Source: Streptomyces lydicus
GTDB lineage: Bacteria; Actinomycetota; Actinomycetes; Streptomycetales; Streptomycetaceae
Assembly: GCF_004125265.1 (NCBI RefSeq)
Contig: NZ_RDTE01000003.1
Location: 7,936,001 to 8,000,000, forward strand
DNA: 64,000 nt
Reading direction: 5' to 3'
In this document: positions 24,796 through 33,786 of the stretch, piece after piece
Layout: the number at the start of each line of letters is the position of its first letter
How positions within the stretch are numbered: the first letter of the stretch is position 1
Translations under genes and position numbers: made by a program
Notes under the pieces: model-generated
Told to the model about the DNA's origin: nothing
What the model saw: only the letters and a program-made list of their open reading frames with translations
Database searches by the model: none

Positions 24796-25416
24796 ATGGC
24801 GAAATACTTCGATGTGCACCCCGACAATCCCCAGCGGCGCACCATCACCACCGTGGCCGAGAGCATCCGCTCCGGTGCGCTCATCGCGTATCCGACGGAC
24901 TCCTGCTTCGCACTGGGATGCCAGCTGGGCAGCCGCGACGGCATCGACCGGATCCGGTCGATCCGCAACCTCGACGACCGTCACCACTTCACCCTGGTGT
25001 GCCAGAACTTCGCGCAGCTGGGCCAGTTCGTGCATGTCGACAACGATGTGTTCCGCGCGGTCAAGGCGGCGACGCCCGGCAGCTACACCTTCATCCTGCC
25101 CGCCACGAAGGAGGTGCCGCGCCAGCTGATGCACCCCAAGAAGAAGACCGTCGGAGTCCGGATCCCGGACCATGTCGTCACCCAGGCCCTGCTCGCGGAG
25201 TTGGGTGAGCCGCTGCTCTCCAGCACCCTGCTGCTGCCCGACGAGGACGAGCCGATGACGCAGGGGTGGGAGATCAAGGAACGGCTCGACCATGTGGTGG
25301 ACGCAGTGATCGACTCGGGCGACTGCGGCACCGAGCCGACCACCGTCATCGACTTCTCCGGCGACAGCCCGGAGATCGTGCGCCGCGGAGCCGGCGACCC
25401 CGCGCGCTTCGAGTAG
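24796..25416 (+). CDS. Sua5/YciO/YrdC family protein (L-threonylcarbamoyladenylate synthase type)
   Basis: A 206-residue YrdC-fold protein. Conserved elements are IRSGALIAYPTDSCFALGCQ (the KxR/SxxY..PTxTxYGLg nucleotide site, here with SCFALG), IRSIRNLDDRHHFTLVC, GSYTFILPATKEVPRQ and KKKTVGVRIPDHVV. The family makes threonylcarbamoyl-AMP for the t6A tRNA modification, but this single-domain, roughly 206-residue type with KKKTVGVRIP is closer to YciO, whose role in t6A synthesis is doubtful. It is probably a single-gene unit between two terminators. Confidence 0.88.
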   Translation: MAKYFDVHPDNPQRRTITTVAESIRSGALIAYPTDSCFALGCQLGSRDGIDRIRSIRNLDDRHHFTLVCQNFAQLGQFVHVDNDVFRAVKAATPGSYTFILPATKEVPRQLMHPKKKTVGVRIPDHVVTQALLAELGEPLLSSTLLLPDEDEPMTQGWEIKERLDHVVDAVIDSGDCGTEPTTVIDFSGDSPEIVRRGAGDPARFE

Positions 25417-25439
25417 CGGTCCGGTGACGTCCCGGCCGA

Positions 25440-25486
25440 CGGCGCCGGACGGCCGGGGGTCCGCACGCCCCTGCCGTCCGGCGCCG
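25440..25486 (+). terminator. Terminator after the YciO-type gene
   Basis: Perfect 13-bp arms CGGCGCCGGACGG and its complement with a 21-nt loop, 24 bp after the stop codon. Confidence 0.65.
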
Positions 25487-25617
25487 CCCCGTATGAGCCC
25501 GGGTTCCACGGCTCTGCCTTGACCGACAAGCGGACCTTGTCCGGGTGACGGTCGTTCACTACGCACATCCAAGACATGTGCTAAGAAGCACCTGGCATTG
25601 CATGGCGTGGGGGCGAA

Positions 25618-28473
25618 GTGATGGCTTCATTCGAAGGTTGGCTTGTGGGGCGTGCGGCTGAGTTGGCGGAGCTGTCCAGGCTGGTGGAGTCCACGCTCGC
25701 GGGCGAGGGGCAGGCCGCGTTCGTCGTGGGTGAGGCCGGCCTCGGGAAGACCGCGGTGCTTGAGCGGGCCGCGGCGGCCGCGGAGCGCAGGGGCCTGCAG
25801 GTGCTGCAGGGGGGTGCCCAGGAGCGCGAACAGGCCTGTCCGTTCGCCTTCGTGGCAAGCTGCTTGAGGCTTGAGGAGTTCCCGTCGGATGCCCGGCGGG
25901 CCCGGGTCGCCGAGGTGCTGCGCGGCGACGCCCGCTACGGCCTGCCGGGCGCCAGGAGCGAGACGGCCGGGGCGTATGCCGCGACGGTCGAGGCGATCAT
26001 CGGGCTGGTCGAGGAGTTGTGCGCACAGGGGCCGCTGGCGCTGTTCCTCGACGACCTCCAGTGGGCGGACGCGGCGAGCCTGGCAGTGCTGCACAAGCTG
26101 GTCGGTTCGGTGCACCAGTTGCCGCTTCTGGTGGTGGGTGCGCACCGGCCCGTGTCCGGAGTGGGGGAAGTCGACCAGCTGTCACGGAGCCCGATCGCGG
26201 GACATCGCACCCTGCTGGAGCTGGCTCCCCTCGATACGGAGGCCGTGGCGGCGCTGCTGGCGGACCAGTGCGGACGGCCGGCCGGTCCGCGACTGCGCCG
26301 CATGGCCGAGGGAGCCGCCGGCAACCCGCTGTACCTCACCGAGTTGATCGCCGCGCTGCGGCGCGAGCAGGCCATCGAGACCGGTGAGGCCACGGCGGAC
26401 ATCGCCGCCGGCTGCACGCTGCCCTCGCTGACCACACTGGTGACGCACCGGCTTCGCTACCTGCGTGACGATGTGCTCCAGGTGCTGCGCGTCGCCTCCG
26501 TACTGGGCGCCGGCTGCACCACCGCCGAACTCGCGGCGGTGGTGGACCTTCCGCTGCGCGACCTGCTGGCCGTCATGGCCCAGGCCGAGGCTGCCGGGGT
26601 GCTCAGGGACACCGGCCAACACCTGCGCTTCCGGCACGATCTCATCCGGCACGCCTTGTACGACGCCGTGCCGGGGTCGGTCCGGGCCATGCTGCACATG
26701 AGAGCGGCGCAGTGCCTGGCCGAGGCCGGGGCAGCTCCCGAGCGCGTTGCCGAGCACCTCCTGGACGGGCTGCCGAGCCCGGACTTCCTGATCACCTGGC
26801 TGGAGGGATCCGCGGCACGGCTCACCACCCGGGCACCCGCCATGGCGCTGCGGCTGCTCACCACGGCGCTGGAACTCGGCGACCCCACGGACGCGGGGTA
26901 CGTCAGTCTCCGTCTGCACCACGCCCTTGCGCAGCTTTCCTGCGGGCTCCTCGCCGAGGCGGAGGAAAGCGCCCGCTGCGCCCTGGCCAGGGCGCCCGAC
27001 CCCGGGTGGGAATGCCTGGTGCGCTGGGTCGTCATCCAGGCCGCGTTCGCCCGTGGCCGGCCCGACCTGGCGCTGGCGGAGACGCGGGCCGGATGCCGGA
27101 GCCCGGGGCTGCCGGCGATCGAGGCGGTCCGGTTCCAGGCGTTCGGCGCGGTGTGTCTCTTCGCGCTGGGCGACATCACCGAGGCCGGCGCGGTCGCCTC
27201 ACGTGTCCGGCGCGCGGCCGACAAGGCCGGCGACAGCCAGGCCCTGGCCGGCGCCCTGCACGTACTGGCGGCCAAGCGATTCCTCGAAACACCTGACGCC
27301 GAAGCGGTGGAACTCGCGCGGCAGGCGTCCCGCATCACGCCCGAGACCGTGCACCCGGCGCAGTGGATGGGGCTGCAACTCGCCCTGGTGAACTACTACG
27401 TCGATCTCGATCTCGGGGACGACGCCCGGCGGACCCTCGCCGCCATCCGCATCCCGGCGGAGCGGACCGCAGGGATGTTCCTTCCCTGGTACCACCTGTC
27501 CTGCGCGCTCCTCGCGTTTCACACGGGGCGCTGGGACGATGCGCTGGCGGAGATCACCTCGGGTCTCGACTGCGGGGGCCAGGACGCGCTGAGCCGGGCG
27601 CTGCGGGCGCTGGCGGCATTGATCGCCGTGCACAGAGGCAGGCGCCCCCTCGCCGAAGCACATCTGACCGCTCTGCCGTCCGAGGGCGACAACTCGACGG
27701 TCGCTGCCTTCTACGAGTACCTGCCGTTGTGCGCCGGCGTCCTTCTGGACGAGGCGAAGGGCGATGCCCGGCGCGCCTACTCCCGGCTCGCCGAGGCGTT
27801 CGACGGCGGCGTCGGCCATCTGCCGGGCCAGCTGATCCTCAGTTTCCTGACACCTGATCTGGTCCGCCTCGCCCTGGCCCGGAAAGACCGTGCGAACGCA
27901 CAGCGATACGCCGCCGCCGCGCAACGGCGCGCCGACCACAGCGGGGGCCTGTACCACCTCGGTGACGCCTACCGCTGTCAAGGCCTGCTGAACGGGGACC
28001 CCGATCTGCTGATGGAAGCGGTCCGCTGCTACCGCAACGCTCCGCGGCCGCTCAGTGCGGCACACGCCCTGACCGATGCGGCGGAAATGCTGGCCCGTGG
28101 CGGCCGGCCGGCCGACGCCCGGGTCCTGCTCGACCAGGCGCTGGACACATTCACACAGCTGGGCGCGGTCTGGGACGCGGCCCAGGCGACGTCCCGGCTG
28201 CGGGCGGTCGCCGTCCGCCGGGGAACGCACCGGACCCGGACCGGCCTTCGCGACGGCTGGGAAGCCCTCACCCACACCGAACGAATGGTGGCGGAGCACG
28301 TCGCCGAAGGGTGTTCCAATCCCGAGATCGCGGCTCGGCTGTCCATCGCCCGAAGCACCGTCAGCACCCATGTGTCCAGCATCCTCAGAAAGCTGGCGAT
28401 GACCTCACGGGTCGAAATCGCCGCGGAGGTGACCCGCCGGCAGAAGTCCGGGCGGTCACGTTCGCGGGACTGA
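25618..28473 (+). CDS. LuxR-type LAL regulator, second copy
   Basis: A 951-residue LAL regulator. The N-terminal STAND ATPase begins LVGRAAELAELSRLV, with Walker A GEAGLGKT at residues 38-45 and Walker B-like LALFLDDLQWAD. A TPR-like helical middle follows, and the C-terminal LuxR domain reads LTHTERMVAEHVAEGCSNPE and LSIARSTVSTHVSSILRKL. Start codon is GTG 25618 or ATG 25621; the ribosome site is weak in either case. I see no TTA codon. The gene converges on the lectin/pore-former gene downstream, separated by a terminator. It is only distantly similar to the LAL protein at 16817. Confidence 0.9.
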   Translation: MMASFEGWLVGRAAELAELSRLVESTLAGEGQAAFVVGEAGLGKTAVLERAAAAAERRGLQVLQGGAQEREQACPFAFVASCLRLEEFPSDARRARVAEVLRGDARYGLPGARSETAGAYAATVEAIIGLVEELCAQGPLALFLDDLQWADAASLAVLHKLVGSVHQLPLLVVGAHRPVSGVGEVDQLSRSPIAGHRTLLELAPLDTEAVAALLADQCGRPAGPRLRRMAEGAAGNPLYLTELIAALRREQAIETGEATADIAAGCTLPSLTTLVTHRLRYLRDDVLQVLRVASVLGAGCTTAELAAVVDLPLRDLLAVMAQAEAAGVLRDTGQHLRFRHDLIRHALYDAVPGSVRAMLHMRAAQCLAEAGAAPERVAEHLLDGLPSPDFLITWLEGSAARLTTRAPAMALRLLTTALELGDPTDAGYVSLRLHHALAQLSCGLLAEAEESARCALARAPDPGWECLVRWVVIQAAFARGRPDLALAETRAGCRSPGLPAIEAVRFQAFGAVCLFALGDITEAGAVASRVRRAADKAGDSQALAGALHVLAAKRFLETPDAEAVELARQASRITPETVHPAQWMGLQLALVNYYVDLDLGDDARRTLAAIRIPAERTAGMFLPWYHLSCALLAFHTGRWDDALAEITSGLDCGGQDALSRALRALAALIAVHRGRRPLAEAHLTALPSEGDNSTVAAFYEYLPLCAGVLLDEAKGDARRAYSRLAEAFDGGVGHLPGQLILSFLTPDLVRLALARKDRANAQRYAAAAQRRADHSGGLYHLGDAYRCQGLLNGDPDLLMEAVRCYRNAPRPLSAAHALTDAAEMLARGGRPADARVLLDQALDTFTQLGAVWDAAQATSRLRAVAVRRGTHRTRTGLRDGWEALTHTERMVAEHVAEGCSNPEIAARLSIARSTVSTHVSSILRKLAMTSRVEIAAEVTRRQKSGRSRSRD

Positions 28474-28496
28474 ATCCCTCGGCGCTCGACGCGTTG

Positions 28497-28527
28497 TTCC
28501 CCGGCTCCGTTCGCGGAGGCCGGGGAA
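28497..28527. terminator. Terminator between LAL and lectin gene
   Basis: A TTCCCCGGC/GCCGGGGAA stem with one bulge and a TTCG tetraloop lies between the convergent stops at 28473 and 28598; the TTCG loop makes it very stable. Confidence 0.8.
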
Positions 28528-28597
28528 CGTCCGACGGCGTGCCGTCAGATCACGCAACGGGGTGCACCCGTATCACGCGGGGAGTGCACCGCACCGG

Positions 28598-29737
28598 TCA
28601 CCGGTTGTTGACGCACTCCGGAGCGGGGCTGTCGCTCGTGCACAGCACCAGGTTGCTGCTGAGGCTGTCGGTGCCGTCCTTGGCGGGGACGGTGGCGGTG
28701 CCGTCGCCGGACCAGGTGTCACCGAGGTCATTGGTGAACGTCCACTGCCCCGTCACGGTCTTCATCAGCTGGCCGCGCATCGCCCAGCTGTAGTTGCCCG
28801 GCTTCACGGATATCTTGTTCGCGTCGCTCACGGTGTCGGTCTGGGTCCAGGAGTGCTCGTAGCGTGCGCTGAGCGCCGTGCTGACCTTGGCCGTGACGAA
28901 TTCGACGTTGACCCCGACCTCGCTGGTGACGGTGAGGGAGGTGCCCACCGTATTGGTCTGGGACGTGGTCTGCGTCCAGGTGATGGTCCGTTCCCCCGGG
29001 TCGGTGCTGTTGTTCCACACGTTGGAGCTGACCCGCTGCAGGTTCGCCACGGAAGCCACGCTGTCGCCGGTGACCGCGTAATCGCACGACTTGACGGTGC
29101 CGCCGCCGTTGCTGCACTGCTTCAGTGCGTACGCGGTGGCCAGGTCCGCGAGGGAGGGGCCGGTGTACTCCGGGCCGGGCGTCGGGCCGATGGTCCACTC
29201 CTGGTTGCTGTTGCCGTTGCAGTCGTGGATTCCCACGGTGGTGCCGTCGTCGCCGCTTCCCCCGAACACGTCCATGCACGTGTCGGTGCTGACGTTCCGG
29301 ATCAGGTAGTAGCCGTCACCACCGTTCGAGGGCTGCAGATACCAGTTCTGTTTCTTGTTCTTCTGGTCGCAGTACTGCGGCTCGACGAGGTGGCCGTTGT
29401 CGGTGTTGAAGTCGACGCACTTCTGCGTCTTGTCGTTGCGGATCAGGAAACTCCCGTCCCCGTTGGGGAGGATGCTCCAATGCGCCATCGGCGACTTGTT
29501 GATGACCATTTCCGTCCCGTAGTCCGGCGAGTCCTTCGCCAGATCCAATGACGCGGCGAGGCCGTCGCCCTGGGGCAGGCGCGGCGAGAGGGACAGGCCG
29601 GTCATGGCGGAGGTTTCCGCGTGAGCCGTTCCGGTCGTGAGCGGAGAGGCTGACGTGGCGAGGGTGGCGAAGGCGACCGCGGCGAATGCGGCCATCGTCC
29701 GCCGCACTGGCCCGTGGGGGGTCGGCTCGGTGATCAT
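28598..29737 (-). CDS. Secreted ricin-type lectin fused to a putative beta-pore-forming domain
   Basis: A 379-residue precursor, start ATG 29737 with AAGGAGAA about 10 nt upstream. The signal peptide ends near residue 40 (GTAHA). A ricin B-type trefoil lectin spans about 75-185, with QxW-type repeats (KKQNWYL, NQEWTI) and paired cysteines (KCVDF/YC; TCMDVF/DC). The C-terminal half (about 195-379) has ALKQCSNGGGTVKSC, TQTTSQTNTVGTSLTVTSEV, the Ser/Thr-alternating ALSARYEHSWTQTDTVS and KISVKPGNYSWAMRG. This layout parallels aerolysin-like toxins and the protein at 20546. A glycan-targeted pore-former is a reasonable inference; activity is unproven. Confidence 0.82.
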   Translation of the reverse strand: MITEPTPHGPVRRTMAAFAAVAFATLATSASPLTTGTAHAETSAMTGLSLSPRLPQGDGLAASLDLAKDSPDYGTEMVINKSPMAHWSILPNGDGSFLIRNDKTQKCVDFNTDNGHLVEPQYCDQKNKKQNWYLQPSNGGDGYYLIRNVSTDTCMDVFGGSGDDGTTVGIHDCNGNSNQEWTIGPTPGPEYTGPSLADLATAYALKQCSNGGGTVKSCDYAVTGDSVASVANLQRVSSNVWNNSTDPGERTITWTQTTSQTNTVGTSLTVTSEVGVNVEFVTAKVSTALSARYEHSWTQTDTVSDANKISVKPGNYSWAMRGQLMKTVTGQWTFTNDLGDTWSGDGTATVPAKDGTDSLSSNLVLCTSDSPAPECVNNR

Positions 29738-29959
29738 GGTTATTCGGTTCTCCTTGGGCAGTTCTTGCCTGCGGGGCGGTTCGGCAACCGGCCCCGTTGC
29801 CGTGGCAACGCCGCCCGGACAGGGGAGGAAGCACCCCGTCCCTGGCTGTGGCCCCTGCTGCGGCGGTGCCAACGTACGGGGCCCGGCGCGGCGTTACATC
29901 CGTCAACTGACGGAGGGCCTGGCAACACGAGCGCACCCGCGGCGGTGTTCCCGCTCTGC

Positions 29960-31159
29960 CTACCTGCCCCAGATCCTCCGGTACGCCGCGCGGTAGCCGG
30001 ACGGGTCCCATGTGGTGGCCCCACGGCTGTTGCCGGCCGTGGCGATGTGCACGGGGGCGACATAACCGCTGGCGGGTCTGCCCGAGAAGGCGCGGTTGAA
30101 CTCGTCGAGGATCTGCCAGCCCTGCTGGGAGAAGGGCTCCGGCACCGTGGCCGCCTGGAACTGTCCGCTGTTGATGCGCTGGAAGGCGGACGGGTCGCCG
30201 TCGCCCGCACCGATGTTGAAGGGGGCGCCGCCGCCTTTCCTGCCCGCCGCGCGCAGAGCCGGGGCGGCATCGGCGAAGTACACATCGTTGATGGCGACGG
30301 AGTGGGTCCAGCGATCCCCGAAGCGGGAGAGGAGCGCGGAGACCTCCTGGGGCGTGCGGCTGCTGGTGTCCGGGAGCGGGATGTTCTCCTCCTCCAGGAG
30401 CCGCACGCCGGAGCAGGTGGCGAGCTGTTTCTTGATCAGTTCGGACTTGTTCCTGGCGAACGGGATCGAGGCATCGGTGAACACGACGACTCCCGCGTGT
30501 CCCCGGGAGCGCGTGATGATCCAGTCCGCGCTGATCTTCGCGACGTCCTGGACGTGGGTGGTGACGTTGCTGAAGAGCTCGGGGTCCTTGCTCGGACCGG
30601 GGGCGTCGACCGCGTGCCAGCCGACGAGCGGGAGGTGCTCGGCGTTGGCCGTCGCCACCTGCCGCGACGTCAGACGCGGGTCGAAGCCGCCGATCACGAT
30701 GCCCGCGGGCCGCAGCGCGATGGCCTGGCTGAAGGCCGCCTGGATCCCGGCGGGGGTGCCCTGACCGTCGATCACCCGGACGGACCAGCCGAGGGTCTTC
30801 GCGGCTTGCTGGACGCCCTTGGCGGCGCCCGCGACACCGGGATTGGTCATCGTCTGCGCGACATAGACGAGGCGTTTGCCCGAGACCGCCCGGGGGCCGC
30901 CGGTGGGGCCGTTCCACGCGGTGTGCGGCTTCTCGGCCCGTGCCACGGCGGCCCGGGCCCCGGCCAGGACGGCGGGACAGCCGGTCTTCGCAGGCCCTGG
31001 CGACCAGGGCGCGGCGCCGGTCGAGGCGCCGCGTTCGCAGCCGGCGAGGACAGCGGCCGCCAGAGCCACGACGACCGCGCCGCGGAGGACGGTCTTGCGG
31101 TGCGCGTGCACGGGCGCTCCCCGCGGGGGGACGACACGGTGGGGGCGGCCGGAGGTCAT
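29960..31159 (-). CDS. Ribose-type ABC transporter substrate-binding lipoprotein
   Basis: A 399-residue lipoprotein. The signal ends in the lipobox LAGC (AAAVLAGCERG), so it is anchored outside the membrane. The mature part is a periplasmic-binding-protein type 1 fold: KRLVYVAQTMTNPGVAGAAKGVQQAAKTLGW, IALRPAGIVIGGFDPR, and RKGGGAPFNIGAGDGDPSAFQRIN. The ligand is probably a sugar or related small polar molecule. The start ATG overlaps the permease stop by 4 nt (31156-31159), so it is the last gene of an ATPase-permease-binding protein operon. Confidence 0.88.
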   Translation of the reverse strand: MTSGRPHRVVPPRGAPVHAHRKTVLRGAVVVALAAAVLAGCERGASTGAAPWSPGPAKTGCPAVLAGARAAVARAEKPHTAWNGPTGGPRAVSGKRLVYVAQTMTNPGVAGAAKGVQQAAKTLGWSVRVIDGQGTPAGIQAAFSQAIALRPAGIVIGGFDPRLTSRQVATANAEHLPLVGWHAVDAPGPSKDPELFSNVTTHVQDVAKISADWIITRSRGHAGVVVFTDASIPFARNKSELIKKQLATCSGVRLLEEENIPLPDTSSRTPQEVSALLSRFGDRWTHSVAINDVYFADAAPALRAAGRKGGGAPFNIGAGDGDPSAFQRINSGQFQAATVPEPFSQQGWQILDEFNRAFSGRPASGYVAPVHIATAGNSRGATTWDPSGYRAAYRRIWGR

Positions 31160-32196
31160 GAGCTGATGCGGACCGCGTCGGGGCGGGGCCGGGACGGTGG
31201 CGTCCGCCGCCTGCGCAGCTGGCGGCGGGCGGCATAGCCGGCCATGCCGACGGCGAGGAGCAGGGTGGCGCCGTTGAACAGCGGGGTGACCCAGAACTCG
31301 GCGCCGAGCTGGCCGATACCGGCGAGCCCGATGGCGAGAATGACGACGGCGACCAGGGTGCCCAGGGCGTTCGGGCGGCCGGGCCTGATCGCGGTGGACC
31401 CGAGCAGCGCACCGACGAAAGCCGGCAGCAGATAGTCCAGGCCGACGCTGGGGTTGCCGATCCGCTGCTGGGCGGCGAGCAGCACACCGGCGACACCGAC
31501 GACCAGCCCCGAGCCGGCGAACGCGTAGACGACGTAGCGCCGGGTGGGGATGCCCACCAGCTCGGCGGCGCGCGGGTTGGAGCCGATGACGTACAGATAC
31601 CGGCCGAGTGGCAGCCGCTCCAGGAGCAGCCACAGCACGGCGGTCAGCGCGAGGACGTAGAAGGCGGACACCGGCAGGCCGAGGAACCGGGAGTCGTAGA
31701 GATCGGTGAAGGCCGCCGGCAGGCCCTGCGGGCCGGGGACGATCCGGGCCCCGTTGGTGATCCATCCGGTGAGGGCGTACAGGATGCTGCCGGTGCCGAG
31801 CGTGGCGATAAAGGAATTGATCTTCGCGAATTCGACGACGAGCCCGTTGAAGACGCCGACGACCGCCCCGCCGACGACCACGGCGAGGCAGACGAGGGGC
31901 CAGGGCCACGCCTCGTTGGCGAGGAGCTGCATCGTCATGACGTGCGCCAGGCCGAGACCGTAGCCGAGGGACAGGTCGAACTTGGCGGTGACGATGGGAA
32001 TCATGGCGCCCAGCGCGAGGAGGGCGGGGATCGACTGGTTGGACAACACCTCGGAGATGTTGTCCAGGGTGGGGAAGGTGTCCGGCAGCGCGAGGGAGAA
32101 GACCAGGAAGAGCAGGGCGGCGAAGGCCAGGAGGCCGTAGGCGCCGAGGAAGTGCCCGAACCGGCGGCCCGGCAGGAGGCGGGGGGAGGGGGTCAT
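31156..32196 (-). CDS. Ribose-type ABC transporter permease
   Basis: A 346-residue membrane protein of the RbsC/branched-chain permease family, about 9-10 helices. Typical stretches are QSIPALLALGAMIPIVTAKFDLSLG, GVFNGLVVEFAKINSFIATLGTGSILYALTGWITNG and the cytoplasmic coupling loop IGSNPRAAELVGIPTRRYVVYAFAGSG, then GNPSVGLDYLLPAFVGALLGSTAI. It ends in a basic Arg-rich tail. It overlaps the ATPase gene upstream (32193-32196) and the binding-protein gene downstream by 4 nt each, showing tight coupling. Confidence 0.92.
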   Translation of the reverse strand: MTPSPRLLPGRRFGHFLGAYGLLAFAALLFLVFSLALPDTFPTLDNISEVLSNQSIPALLALGAMIPIVTAKFDLSLGYGLGLAHVMTMQLLANEAWPWPLVCLAVVVGGAVVGVFNGLVVEFAKINSFIATLGTGSILYALTGWITNGARIVPGPQGLPAAFTDLYDSRFLGLPVSAFYVLALTAVLWLLLERLPLGRYLYVIGSNPRAAELVGIPTRRYVVYAFAGSGLVVGVAGVLLAAQQRIGNPSVGLDYLLPAFVGALLGSTAIRPGRPNALGTLVAVVILAIGLAGIGQLGAEFWVTPLFNGATLLLAVGMAGYAARRQLRRRRTPPSRPRPDAVRISS

Positions 32197-33738
32197 GGTT
32201 CCACCGTCCCGGTGAGCGCGCTCATCGCCGAACAGGCACGGGTGAGTTCGGCGACCGTGAGAGCCCCGCCGCTCAGCTCCACCGTCACCGCCCCGCGGAC
32301 GAACACCAGGGCGCGGTGGCACACGTGGGCGACCTCCTCGAAGTCGGTGGAGAGGAGCAGGACGGCGAGGCCCTGGGCCAGCGCCTCCCGGAGCAGGCGG
32401 TAGATCGCCGTCTTGGCGCCGACGTCCACCCCGGCGGTCGGCTCTTCCAGGATCAGCAGACGCCGGCTCGTCCCGAGCCACCGGCCGACCATGACCTTCT
32501 GCTGATTGCCCCCGGACAGGGTGGCGATCGGCGCCTCGGTGTCCCGGGGGAACACCGAGAACCGCTCGATCAGGGCCGCGGCCTCGGCGCGCTCGCGCCG
32601 GGGAGCGATCCGGCGCCAGGGCGGCACACCGCTCGCCCGGGGGTTGGCCAGGAAGTTCTCCCGCACCGTCAGCTCGGGGGCACAGCCCTCTTCCTGACGG
32701 TCGCCGGTCACCAGGCCGACGCCGGAGCCGACGGCGGCGGCGACCGTGCGCGGAGCGTACGGCAGGCCGTCGAGCAGGGCCCGTCCGCCGGTGAGCGGCC
32801 GGGAGCCGGCGAGGGCGCGGCCCAGTTCCCTGTGACCGGCGCCGGTGAGGCCCACCATGCCGAGGACTTCCCCGGCGTGCACCTCCAGGCTGACCGGCGC
32901 CGTGTGCTCGGTCCGTACCCGGTCGAGGCGCAGTACGGCAGGGCCCGGGGCGGGGGCGATCCGGAAGCCGGCCGGTTCGCGGCCCACGATGTCGCGCACC
33001 AGCCGGTCCTGCCGGTAGCCGCTGACCTGGCCCTGGCTGACGAGGTGTCCGTCCCGCAGGACGGCGAAGTCGTCGGCGGCCCGGTACACCTCGTCGATCC
33101 GGTGGGTGACAAGGACGAGGGCGCGGCCCTGGTCGCGCAGGGTGCGCAGGACGTCGAACAGCCGGGCACAGTCGGCTGCCGGGAGGCTGGCGGTCGGCTC
33201 GTCCAGGACGATGACGGCGGCCCGGGTGGACAGTGCGCGGGCCAGCGCCACCAGGGAGCGTTCGGCGCGCGGGAGATCGGCGAGCGGGGTGTCCGGGTCG
33301 AGATGCGCGGCGACGATGTCCAGGGCCGCGGTGCACCGGTCGCGGATCCTCCGCCACGACAGCAACCCCGCGCGGCGGGGGTAGCCGGCCCCCAGGGCGA
33401 TGTTCTCGGCGACCGTCATCCAGTCGACCAGGCCCAGGTCCTGATGGATGAAGGACAGCGCGCGGGAGGCCGCCTCGCTGCCGAGCGGGTGCCCGGCGAC
33501 GCTCACCTCGCCCTCGTCGGCGGGGTGGACGCCCGCGAGCACCTTGATGAGGGTGGACTTTCCGGCACCGTTTGGGGCCCAGCAGGGCGAGGATGCGGCC
33601 GGCGCGGATGTCGAGGTCGACCTCGTCCAGTGCGAGGGTGCCGCCGAACCGCTTGCACAGGCCGCGTACCCGGACGAGAGGCCGGGGGGTGTCCCCCGGG
33701 GGACGGGGGCTGTCAGCGCTATCCGTACCGATTACCAC
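32193..33738 (-). pseudogene. Ribose-type ABC transporter ATPase, frameshifted in Walker A
   Basis: The two halves of a duplicated-NBD ATPase (RbsA type, about 514 residues when joined) lie in different frames. The upstream frame from GTG 33738 reads VRVRGLCKRFGGTLALDEVDL and LALLGP, then shifts. Removing one T from TTT at 33571-33573 restores LLGPNGAGKSTLIK and a frame that runs to 32193 with signature ATLSGGNQQK, ILEEPTAGVDVG and the second-domain Walker/H-loop regions. The single extra base lies exactly in the first Walker A motif. It is either a sequencing error or a true inactivating mutation; no slippery motif supports programmed shifting. The rest of the operon is intact. Confidence 0.85.
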
Positions 33739-33786
33739 AATTCCGTCATGGTACGGCCCGTCTTGTTCCAGATGCCGGAAGGACTG

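Noticed and set aside
22246..25572. A very long open frame on the minus strand across the PadR-dehydrogenase-YciO region (over 1100 codons)
   Set aside because: It is antisense to three well-supported genes. Long stop-free antisense frames are expected in very high-GC DNA and the product has no recognisable domain.
32193..33738. Programmed frameshifting in the ABC ATPase gene
   Set aside because: No slippery heptamer or downstream structure is evident, and the shift destroys a universally conserved ATP-binding motif; sequencing error or mutation is simpler.
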